DNA from: Oreocharis arfaki
Taxonomy: Eukaryota; Chordata; Aves; Passeriformes; Paramythiidae
Length of the DNA stretch: 64,000 bases
NCBI GenBank assembly: GCA_013398015.1
Contig: VZRR01002178.1
Coordinates: 126,675 to 190,674, forward strand
Direction: 5' to 3'
Positions 12,101 through 19,417 of the stretch are shown one piece after another (the first letter of the stretch is position 1; each line of letters opens with the position of its first letter). A program made the translations under genes and the position numbers. A model generated the notes under the pieces. The model saw only the letters and a program-made list of their open reading frames with translations. It was not told where the DNA came from and did no database searches.

Positions 12101-13970
12101 TCAGTGGTGACTAAAGCTTTAAACCATAGCTGCAGTGTAAAACGGGGGTGTGGAGAAGGTCCTTAGTAAAGGACCCTAATTAGCAATGATTAACAAAGCT
12201 TTGCCTGCAGGAGTATCTGTTGGCAGTTCGGTGGTCTGACAGCTCCTGCTCTCCCCTTAGCAAGAAATCAAGCAGCGCATCTACCGCCAGAAATGGGCTC
12301 AGAACAAGGTGACAGAGAGGCGGCAGCAGGTGGCCCGGGCCAGGAAATACTACGAGGACTACAGGGTGCAGCTCCGCGCCAAGATGATGCGGGAGAGGAC
12401 ACGGGAGGCGAAGGTGAGGACAAGGGGTCTTGCTCTGCAAATGTGTAATTCTTTCCTGTCTGGACCCCAGTGCTGAAGTCTGGTAGTTCAATGCTGCGAG
12501 TGCAGTGAGCAGAGCTCAGAGCCGGGATGAAGCGGCTGATCAGTCAAGGCCACAGATAAAATGGTTCCTTCTCTGGAAACATGGATACAGTGCAGGGCAA
12601 ACCACTGTGAAAGCAAGGATGATTTATGGGGCTAAGAGGAGAGAAAGGGTGAAGTATCAGTGTGGAAAATCAGGGCTGGTAACATGAGAAATTGGGGAAA
12701 TGAGTTTTCAGAAACAGTAGGATTAAGAAGTTGTTCCTATAGTCACCATCCAAAGAAAACAACCTAAATCTTCAGTTAAGGGAACTGATCGAACAGGCAG
12801 CTTTGCTATACAATTGTGTTAAACAAAGTGGACTTTGTGACAGATATGATCTAATTAGGGCTGGACATCACAGTGAGGGACAGCAAGGAGAGTTACTACA
12901 CTCTGCAAGAGCAGATACACAATTGTCACCTTTCGAAGTTAAAAGATTAGAAGTTTACTGCATGATCCACTGTTAGTGATTTGAGAACTGTTTGCCTAAA
13001 GCTGTGAGCTACAGCTGGTAAGTGTTCTTGTGGAGGAATGGAAAGCCTGAGTCCAGGCTGGATTTCCTGCTGCTGGAAACCTGGATGAAGGTCCTGAAGT
13101 CAGACTGCAGAGTACAGGGTGGGTTGTAAATCACCGTGCATGTTCAAAGGTCCTGGCTTGCACAGTTGGGTCATCTGACTAAACTGACATGAAAAATTAT
13201 TTTATCTATCAAAATTTCAGCTAAGTGAGTAACACAAATCCAGCTCAGCTGTATCTGCACCACCATTTCTAGGTACATAATTGTACTTTTTCATGGGCTA
13301 TGGCCTGCCCTCATGTAAACACCATTCCATCAGGAGATAAAGCAGCTGAAAAATGTAAATGTATACTTAAGAGTTCCTGGGAAAGTTTCAGGTTTGCTTT
13401 TTTAAATTTCTGTCAGATATTTAAAAACTTATTTGAAGAAGGCTTAGAAATTCAGAAACAAAGACTGAGGGACCTGAGAGTATATGCTCAAGAGAAGCGT
13501 GATGAGCAACGGAGAGAGCACCAGAACGAGCTGGAGTCTCTGGAGAACTACTACAAAGATCAGGTAAAGCTTCATGTGGATCAGACAGATTATATTTTTC
13601 CACTTAGAGGTCTTTCATTAGTTCAACTCACACATGTGTTATGTTTAGTTTTGCATGCTAGCAGAAGCTGTTAATCAAGAATTCCAAGAAATCCAAACCA
13701 GAGAGAAAGCACAAGCACAAGTAAGTATTATTTAATTTTGTCCAACTGCCTTTTCTTTTTATATGCTGTGGCTAATGTCAGTATTTTCTTTAGATGCTAC
13801 AGAAAGCAAGAAAAGAACTGAGATCAAAGATGGAAAAGGAAATACAGCAACTGCAAGCAGCAATCATACACAATGATGATGACACCTTTTTTCAAGAACT
13901 AGAAGCGGACAGACTGAGAACCAGACTTCAGATGGCTTCTTTCCAGTACAGCCAAAGCCATTTCTTCTGA
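8..13970 (+). CDS. CEP95: CEP95 (CCDC45), centrosomal protein 95, 21 coding exons, 5' partial
   Basis: Joining the 21 exons listed below gives one uninterrupted frame of 858 complete codons plus a split first codon, ending in TGA at 13968-13970. All splice phases agree. The N-terminal part (WVDVANDLL, then GEKVP, [20 protein letters not shown] and LSHITGENIVKGD) is what I recognise as CEP95. The human protein is about 821 residues, so this copy is slightly longer and lacks only some 7 residues encoded upstream. The first ~110 residues form a compact, calponin-homology-like domain by family knowledge. The middle is acidic and polar and probably disordered. The last third is rich in K, R, E and Q and predicted coiled coil. 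CEP95 localises to centrosomes and spindle poles, and its molecular role is little known. It lies convergent to SMURF2. The promoter is outside the window. Confidence 0.93.
1107..1214 (+). CDS. CEP95: CEP95 coding exon 3
   Basis: The acceptor is TTTTACACAG and the donor GTAAGT. The exon reads [15 protein letters not shown], then [22 protein letters not shown]. It is the best-conserved block of the N-terminal domain and the strongest identifier of the gene. Phase 1 in and out. Confidence 0.93.
2061..2171 (+). CDS. CEP95: CEP95 coding exon 4
   Basis: The acceptor is TTCTCTTAAG and the donor GTGAGA. The exon reads GENIVKGDRESIKNLLEIF, then DGLLEYLREVSEASSQTG. It contains the final helix of the N-terminal domain. 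At 111 nt it is phase 1 in and out, so skipping would keep the frame. Confidence 0.93.
3158..3266 (+). CDS. CEP95: CEP95 coding exon 5
   Basis: The acceptor is TTATTAACAG and the donor GTAAGA. The exon reads AEINELSSDEIQVASREP to QALLSSVEG. It begins the acidic, low-complexity middle section. Phase changes from 1 to 2 and is matched by the next exon. Confidence 0.88.
3702..3811 (+). CDS. CEP95: CEP95 coding exon 6
   Basis: The acceptor is TTCCCCTTAG and the donor GTGAGT. The exon reads SQSEYFVLTCDADGSEST and continues to FSKRGE. It is a polar linker with no motif I can name. Phase 2 in, 1 out. Confidence 0.88.
4547..4681 (+). CDS. CEP95: CEP95 coding exon 7
   Basis: The acceptor is CCACTTCTAG and the donor GTGAGT. 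The exon reads EFQMPILCLAEKDTG, then VEESESSEALAALPTLL, and ends KEKED. The composition is glutamate- and serine-rich, typical of a disordered linker. It is 135 nt and symmetrical (phase 1-1). Confidence 0.85.
5146..5345 (+). CDS. CEP95: CEP95 coding exon 8
   Basis: The acceptor is GCCTCTTCAG and the donor GTAAGG. This is the longest internal exon (200 nt). It contains CMESVHTGEPHKGG, a proline-rich stretch IPLLPPFQPSDPGWRDYRSS, and ends SQAVNVPT. Phase 1 in, 0 out. The LPPFQPSDPGWR segment is the only ordered-looking motif in the middle of the protein. Confidence 0.9.
5760..5829 (+). CDS. CEP95: CEP95 coding exon 9
   Basis: The acceptor is TTTATTTCAG and the donor GTGAGA. This short exon reads IEKSLTKKFDDVSDS, then LPLPRKIP. 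Phase 0 in, 1 out. Confidence 0.88.
6480..6526 (+). CDS. CEP95: CEP95 coding exon 10 (47 nt)
   Basis: The acceptor is GCTTCTGCAG and the donor GTACAT. The exon reads VGEIAGSDDAEDNVTK and links a phase 1 donor to a phase 0 acceptor. It is the smallest exon in the gene. Skipping it would shift the frame. Confidence 0.85.
6527..7653 (+). other. CEP95 intron (1127 nt)
   Basis: This is the longest CEP95 intron in the window. It is AT-rich with short T-runs near 6969, and I see no RNA gene or repeat in it. Confidence 0.75.
7654..7775 (+). CDS. CEP95: CEP95 coding exon 11, GC donor
   Basis: The acceptor is ATTTTCCTAG. The exon reads VPLVNESCISASSFEEKLS and ends PESRCQPGTTR. The frame joins the next exon only if it stops at 7775, where the donor reads AAG|GCAAGT, the known strong form of a GC-AG donor. 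If the intron is retained, the frame runs on for 26 codons to a TAA at 7855-7857. Confidence 0.85.
8094..8223 (+). CDS. CEP95: CEP95 coding exon 12, tandem acceptor
   Basis: The acceptor is TTTAGCAG, so splicing can occur after TAG (exon from 8091) or CAG (from 8094). Both keep frame and give SRYEN or RYEN. The exon continues STTDLLEDSLSHRTRKEK and ends RRLHELDL before the donor GTAAGT. I chose the downstream site because it gives the plain R codon across the GC donor. Confidence 0.85.
8407..8521 (+). CDS. CEP95: CEP95 coding exon 13
   Basis: The acceptor ATCCCATAG is preceded by an A-run rather than a good pyrimidine tract. The donor is GTAACA. The exon reads MLKRALGDHTREEELTDEDS to DYGRRTAER. 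Phase 0 in, 1 out. Confidence 0.88.
8906..9069 (+). CDS. CEP95: CEP95 coding exon 14
   Basis: The acceptor is TCCCTACAG and the donor GTAATT. The exon reads TSHPRYPGRPRSLSPASPSS, then QIKIIRSQLQKERDERTRKTK. It marks the change from a serine/proline-rich linker to the basic start of the coiled-coil tail. Phase 1 in, 0 out. Confidence 0.9.
9346..9438 (+). CDS. CEP95: CEP95 coding exon 15
   Basis: The acceptor is TTTTCTAG and the donor GTAGGT. The exon reads LVTKAYENELRIYEVRERH, then ILSKLREAAKEV. It is strongly helical. At 93 nt it is phase 0-0. Confidence 0.92.
9824..9974 (+). CDS. CEP95: CEP95 coding exon 16
   Basis: The acceptor is GCTCCTAAG and the donor GTAAGA. The exon reads EQEYKENIFQEPPKMS, then KYSQWIPKRGITKPKQ. 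It is a basic, proline-containing break between helical segments. Phase 0 in, 1 out. Confidence 0.92.
9975..11086 (+). other. CEP95 intron (1112 nt)
   Basis: Ordinary intron with donor GTAAGA and acceptor TTACAG. It contains a short GA-rich run at 10736-10755 and no convincing coding or repeat element. Confidence 0.75.
11087..11247 (+). CDS. CEP95: CEP95 coding exon 17
   Basis: The acceptor is TATCTTACAG and the donor GTGAGT. The exon reads TIRDNDLLLQLLEEFPHLHI, then SPRTLNKMWQRQLAH, and ends RPKLQNE. The LLLQLLEEFPHL segment looks like an amphipathic helix. Phase 1 in, 0 out. Confidence 0.93.
11697..11771 (+). CDS. CEP95: CEP95 coding exon 18
   Basis: The acceptor is AACCTCCAG and the donor GTATGT. 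The exon reads VEQALKKHELLAAIIKRE, then QDHSRRL. It is coiled-coil type sequence, 75 nt, phase 0-0. Confidence 0.92.
12261..12413 (+). CDS. CEP95: CEP95 coding exon 19
   Basis: The acceptor is TCCCCTTAG and the donor GTGAGG. The exon reads QEIKQRIYRQKWAQNKVTER to RARKYYEDYRVQLRAKMM and ends REAK. It is highly basic coiled coil and clearly more GC-rich than the flanking introns. Phase 0-0. Confidence 0.93.
12414..13416 (+). other. CEP95 intron (1003 nt)
   Basis: Ordinary intron with donor GTGAGG and acceptor TGTCAG. Nothing recognisable lies within it. The small plus-strand open frame at 12505-12687 has no family resemblance. Confidence 0.75.
13417..13563 (+). CDS. CEP95: CEP95 coding exon 20
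   Basis: The acceptor is TTTCTGTCAG and the donor GTAAAG. The exon reads IFKNLFEEGLEIQKQRLRDL to HQNELESLENYYKDQ. It continues the coiled coil. The frame stays open for 39 codons upstream of the acceptor by chance. Phase 0-0. Confidence 0.92.
13649..13720 (+). CDS. CEP95: CEP95 coding exon 21
   Basis: The acceptor is TATGTTTAG and the donor GTAAGT. The exon reads FCMLAEAVNQEFQEIQ, then TREKAQAQ. The introns on either side are only 85 and 73 nt, the shortest in the window. Phase 0-0. Confidence 0.88.
13794..13970 (+). CDS. CEP95: CEP95 last coding exon and stop
   Basis: The acceptor is TTTTCTTTAG. The exon reads MLQKARKELRSKMEKEIQQL, then AAIIHNDDDTFFQELEADRL, and ends QYSQSHFF followed by TGA. 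Coiled coil runs almost to the end of the protein. Confidence 0.93.
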   Translation: MLQKARKELRSKMEKEIQQLQAAIIHNDDDTFFQELEADRLRTRLQMASFQYSQSHFF

Positions 13971-14165
13971 GGCTTGGGTAAATGTCACTGCAGTCCTCCC
14001 TGGCTAAGATGATCAGAGTCTTTGGGAGCTGCTGTAATGGGAAGATGGTGTGAGGTTGTTTTTCTCTCTAAAATATCTGTTCCGTCATTTTGACCTGTCA
14101 GGGGTGTAGCTGCTGAGATCTCCACAGCACTTTTATGATTACAAATAAAGTTTCTGAACTGCTTT
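13971..14165 (+). other. CEP95: CEP95 3' untranslated region
   Basis: The sequence runs from after the stop codon to just beyond the first AATAAA. It is only about 195 nt. The end is inferred from the poly(A) signal. A longer form could use the second AATAAA at 14431. Confidence 0.65.
14144..14149 (+). promoter_or_regulatory. CEP95: CEP95 poly(A) signal AATAAA
   Basis: A canonical AATAAA lies 174 nt after the stop codon and is followed within 30 nt by a T-rich stretch (TTTCTGAACTGCTTTCTACC) suitable as a downstream element. Confidence 0.7.
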
Positions 14166-15769
14166 CTACCTTCCTAGCAAGGCTGGGATAATGTTGGGCT
14201 CTACCCAGAGGAAGCTGGGATGAAGTCAGAGTGCATTACTGAAGTTATCCTGGTGGAACAGTTGGATGCTGAGGCTCCTCTGCATCTGTGCTGGGGCTGT
14301 TGCTGCTAAGCCAATCAAACACCATTAGCCAGAAATCATGGATTGGAAAGCTCACAAAGCACAAGAAGATCTTTAAAAGAACATGAGAGGTTCAGGTTTC
14401 CTGTGAAAGGCCAAGTTAGAGAATGCCTGCAATAAACCTGACATAAATAACTGGGAATTTAAAGCATTAAGCAAAGGAAGACTACTTATTCCACTCCAGT
14501 TCAGTTGTGTTTGCAGTGTTGGTGTTGCTGGCTTGATAAAATATAAAGGCATATAAAATACTCTTTCTATGCCACAAATGCATTGGGAGAAGTAGTTTGA
14601 AATTAGAAAACAATGAAGATTATTCTAAAGCAGTACGTGATGAGCTTCTGCAAGAGGTGAACCCTCTGGGAAGGAGCTGTGGCCAGCATTCCTGATCGTC
14701 TGCAGGGCCACACTCACAAGTGCAGCCCGATTACTCCATCTTCACACTGACAGAACTGCAATTAAAGAATGATTAAATATTTCACCAGTCAGCTTTTACC
14801 TTACTTCAGGTTGTAAGGTCTGATTCCAGGCAGAGCAGGAGCTGACAGCAGGCATTACACCTATTTTCCAGTGCTATAAACAGTACAGTGCTTAGCAGGA
14901 AATCCAGGTTCCACCTGCCAAACACTGCGGGCCCCAGGAGGTGCCAATGCAGAGGGATGAGTACTTAAACTAAGAACAAGTACATAAAACCAAGCTGATA
15001 CTAATGAAGTCCATTAGTGATAGTCTCCTCTGCCTGAGTAGAAGAGTTCTTCCTTAAAATTGCTGTGTGAGAAGTGACACAGGAATACTGGATTTAATTG
15101 CATTAATAATACATACAATATTTAAGGGTTGCCATGAGAGGGTGTCTCTGATGGAACTGACAACACACAGAGAATTCACACTCATGCACTGTAAAAAGAG
15201 CTAAACAGGAACAAAAGCCCACAACATCTGAAGGAGCTTCTTTTACAGACTAAACAAACCAGCCAGCTGTTACAGCATGAGATACCTCACTGCAAAAATA
15301 CGGACCCAAAAAACACGCACTAAAACCTCTCCACAAAACCAGAAACACAAACCCTGACTTGTACAAACCTTTTCAGGGAGTTTCTGTAAGCCTGGCTAAC
15401 TTGAAGCCTTTAAGGAATGATATTTATCAGCTAAGTTGATGAAATTTAGCAAGTCTTTATCAAATTTACCTTTATTTCCCTCAAGGACGATGGTGTAGCT
15501 TTGCTGAGCTTTGAGAGGAGACATCTGTTCACCAGTGCTGAGATAAAGTCCTTGCCAAGACATGCCAGTACCTGAGAGCCAGAAGTAAGACCTGCTGTGT
15601 TGGACTAGAACATTCAGCACACTTCTTGCTGTAGGTAACAGGACTTAGGAAGTCACCAAGTTTTAAGTATTTTCTCCTGAAACAAAGTCGAGTTGCTTAA
15701 AAATGACATTGTTACATTTTAAAGTTTTAATTAAGAAAAACTTAAAACTTTTAAAACCATTGATGCTGT
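14166..15769. other. intergenic region between convergent CEP95 and SMURF2
   Basis: About 1.6 kb lies between the inferred 3' ends of two convergent genes. I see no open frame with family resemblance, no RNA gene and no recognisable transposon. A minus-strand AATAAA (TTTATT at 15471-15476) could extend the SMURF2 transcript into it. Confidence 0.65.
14431..14436 (+). promoter_or_regulatory. CEP95: possible distal CEP95 poly(A) signal
   Basis: A second canonical AATAAA on the plus strand lies about 290 nt past the first. It could support an alternative, longer CEP95 transcript. There is no direct evidence of use. Confidence 0.3.
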
Positions 15770-15790
15770 GACAGTGCAAACAGCATACAA

Positions 15791-15796
15791 TTTATT
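15791..15796 (-). promoter_or_regulatory. SMURF2: SMURF2 distal poly(A) signal
   Basis: TTTATT on the plus strand is AATAAA on the minus strand. It is followed on that strand by TTGTATGCTGTTTGCACTGT, a GU-rich type of downstream element. Cleavage would fall near 15770. Confidence 0.5.
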
Positions 15797-18094
15797 GCTC
15801 AACTTCTGCATGGGTACATACATTAAGTACTTAAAAACCATTTTATACAGATTTTTTTTTTTGTTAAAGCTCATGTAACAGCTGGGTGAAAATACAATGA
15901 TACCAATGCTAAAACACTCTGTAATAAATACAATGGAAATTATAAACTAAGAACTGTCAGTTGGTGGAGGAGTAATTACACTTGTATAAACTAATTACAA
16001 CTACAGACAAAGCTCTGAGGATGTGGTAGAGCCGGGAACCTACTACATAGTGTAAAGTACAACAAATGGCACCTGTTAACTGTGTGGTGCTGTTTAAAAA
16101 GATGCTACATCGAGCTGGAGGATGGTGCTGTGACAGAGGAGCAGAGCTTGAACTTCCATCAATGCAGCCATTTAAACGCACCAGGAGTTCAGTACAGATG
16201 TAGTGTTGTAGAACAGGAATTTCGAAACAGCTTGTGTGCTCTGGACTTTAGTACAACACAAAAATTTGGTACAAATAAATCAGTTTAGGGAAACTGAAAC
16301 TATGTGCAAAAAAATTAGAATACATACTGTACAAAGCACCATTACAAAACTCTTTACACCGAGAAATTAAATCCTCTGAAACTCAACTGTGAACTGTATA
16401 CTTGAAATCTACAAAAGTCACTGTTCATAATTAAACATTCATAATGAAAAGCAACAGCATAAAACCATGATGTGACATCTCTCTAAAACAACTAAAGACT
16501 GGATAAAGTAAAACCCAGTAAGAGGGACACATTGAAATAAATATTCACATTAATCATGGGGTGAAAGTCCAAGGTTAAAATGCAATATTAGGCTTAGCAC
16601 CTTTTTGAGGGGAAAGTAGCTGACATGTTCTTGAAACAAAATTTTGGAAAGGAATCAACCCTTTACCATTTTCAGATAAACATCTGACTGGGTGATGAGG
16701 TGCTTTAGTTAAAGCTCTCAGTCTTTATGAAGGTAGAAAGGCACTCAAAATACTTGGTATATTCATCCTCATCTGTCAGCTATGGAAAGTTCGATGCAGA
16801 TTTGTCTAGTTTTGCCTAAAATATATTAAATTTACAATATCTGTGGCAGTTTAAAAAAATTCTCAATGCCATACCAAAATGCTTGGTAGAAAAACAGATG
16901 TACTGCTAAGGCTGCTGTGAAAATGAATGTAATTATCAGCTGATCTTGGGTCTCTGTTCTGCAGAGCTCATCTCCTCCCTCCCCAAAGATGCTTTTATGA
17001 CAGCAAGGTGACCATAAACTAGGCATTCAATAAATCCACCAGCCAGATTTTACATTTGCCATGTTCCATGACCAGGGAGGCTGCGGCCACAGCCTGAGCA
17101 AGAGCAGGGGGGAAAAAAAATCACTTCTATGACACTGGGGTCTCTCCTGTGAACAGTCACAAGAAGCTGTCTGTAAAATCCCTGGAGTAGTAACTCACAC
17201 CACTCAGACCTTGCAGGGGCTGAGCAGAGGCTTTGGGCGGGTCTGGAGCTGTGGTCCTGGCCATGGGCAGCACTTGGAGCGGCAAACACTCTGGGCAAGA
17301 ACCTGCTGTGCTCCCCCAGACCTGCACAGGCACAGTGGCAGCTTCTCTGGCACCAGAGTTACCTGAAGGCCTGAACTGGGGAGCCCAGTGTGGATGCAAA
17401 AGTACCAGCCCTTCAACAGGACTGCAGGAGTCCCTTGAAACGAAAAAACAAGGCTCTGATGTATTTCAAACCTGGCTGTCACAGCAAGTCTCTTGGCTTT
17501 CTGTTTACATCCCTAAGCAGCCTCATCCTGCAGCCAGCCCAGAAAGGGAATCAAGTCCCATGGAACAAACCTGCCAGCAACAGCTGTACAAAAACAATAA
17601 TCAAACCAACATGTGGGTTTGGCTCACCAGATTCTTACCACAATTCTATAAAAGTAGTCCCTTGCCCACAATTCTAACACACAACATCCAGTAGTAGTTT
17701 ACTCACTGTGGCAGTCAGACTTGGCAGAGCAAAATTTAGTTCAATCTCCATAGAACAGACAGAAAATGAGCTGGTTCACTGTGACTTACACTGCAAACAT
17801 GGAACAGCTGGTTACATCCCATCCCTTTAGCATTTTCGACACCTTTGACTTTCTTCTCATTGGCAGTGAAAAAATAGTGCAGATTTGATGATTAATTGTA
17901 ACCCAAGTTACAAAAACACAACACTGATTGGAAAAAAACTGCTACTAATTCCAAATATTCTCATGGCTGAGAGGAGAATGGCACTGTCTCTTAAGCAGCC
18001 TGATTTATCCACACACCACGAGCAGATCAGACAGATCTTAACTGAGAATTTCCAAACTAACGTCAAAGTTCAGTTCCCTCTACTGGTAGTGCAT

Positions 18095-18100
18095 TTTATT
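18095..18100 (-). promoter_or_regulatory. SMURF2: possible proximal SMURF2 poly(A) signal
   Basis: A second minus-strand AATAAA lies inside the 3' UTR, about 1.2 kb after the stop codon. Use would give a much shorter 3' UTR. It is seen as a motif only. Confidence 0.3.
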
Positions 18101-19317
18101 CCCCTTTGAAGAGATCAACCCATGTTATAAATCATATATATACTTACTTCCATCCCTACAATCAATAAATTATGTGCTCTTACAACCTCATTTCCAAAGC
18201 ACATTACACATATTTCAGTCAATACACCATTTTTCCTTAGTTGTAACTTAAACCCACGTGTCATGAGCAGCTGGACGAAGATTACAACATGTTTTACCTG
18301 ATAAATCTTTAGCATCAACAGATACAGAATATGATTTGGCTGCGTTCAAACAAACTTTGGTTGACTGGACAGGATGGGTTCTGGAACAAACTGCTGAAAG
18401 GCTTCTGCTGGCAAAGCCCAACAGTGCTTCAACAGCTGAAAAATGCAGTGTTTCAATTTAAGGTCAAAAGCAACAAAAAATACTCTTGACAGACGTGTTA
18501 GAAAAATGCTGTTTTAAAAAAAATAATCAAAACATCTACTGCTCATTAAGAAAAGGTTATTCAACATGTAAACACAAGGACTGTACCAAATACAGTCTGT
18601 GTCACTCACTAGAAATTCTGCTGGAGGAATCTGACAAGTGATATAAATAGGACCCCAAAACGTCATATTCGGAATTCCTGCTTGAAAAACATAAAAAAAG
18701 CCCCTGTGGCAACATTTACCTGGAATTTACATTGCAGAATATAATGGTTTACATAAGAAAATGCAGTTAACATGTAAGTGGCTTTCATTAAAAAGATTAA
18801 TGATTCTTTCAGCCAATTTTATGCAAAGTTAGAATAATCCAAAATATTTTTTTTCCAAAAATAGCAGGTATAGATGCTGTTCAGTATCATACATTTAAAA
18901 CAGGCTGAAACGTGACTTGTACCGACTGCTGAAGTTGTGTCTTGGTATCTGAGAATAGAAATCAGGTAGGCAAATATAATAGATTACCTCTTACAAAAAT
19001 AGTAGTAGTCTTTAAGTATAGAATACTGCTTAACTGTTGAAATGTAGGAAAAGTCAGCATTCTGTATGTTCAAGATATTAGTTTTTAATAGCAGCTGAAT
19101 GATCCTATGGCAGGAACCACAGAACCTATTTTCTTGAAATAAAAAATTTTAAAAATTAAAAAAAAAAATTCCAAAAGTTGTCCTTTCCCTCCCAGTGTCC
19201 TAGTGTAGAAAAGGGAAAGTTTCCTGTATTTCAAGCATTTCTTGAGTCTTGGCTGAGGGAAGGAAGGGCTTTCTGGCTGACAGGAGTATAAATAGAGTCT
19301 GGGAGAGGCCGGGAGGG

Positions 19318-19417
19318 TCATTCCACAGCAAAGCCACAGGTCTCCTCGATGGCCGTGAGCAGCTTCTCGTAGAGCTTCTCGTAGCTCTCGTACGCGGGAA
19401 TGTCGATCCTGTTGAAG
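19318..19417 (-). CDS. SMURF2: SMURF2 last coding exon, catalytic Cys third base, stop
   Basis: The acceptor is CCCCCCCAG. The first base (C) completes the TGC of the catalytic cysteine, followed by FNRIDIPAYESYEKLYEKLL, TAIEETCGFAVE and TGA. The C-terminal tail GFAVE is the SMURF2 ending. By recollection human has IPPYESYEK where this has IPAYESYEK. Confidence 0.97.

Larger units (their letters stand above)
15770..19317 (-). other. SMURF2: SMURF2 3' untranslated region
   Basis: About 3.5 kb follows the SMURF2 stop codon on the minus strand and ends at an AATAAA near 15791. The region is AT-rich with many T and A runs and is free of plausible exons. The length is similar to the roughly 3 kb 3' UTR of mammalian SMURF2. 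Several short open frames on the plus strand, such as 17233-17694, overlap each other in two frames and look like chance. Confidence 0.65.

Noticed and set aside
17233..17694. 153-codon open frame antisense to the SMURF2 3' UTR
   Set aside because: No recognisable motif. Other frames on both strands are open over the same stretch, as expected from local composition.
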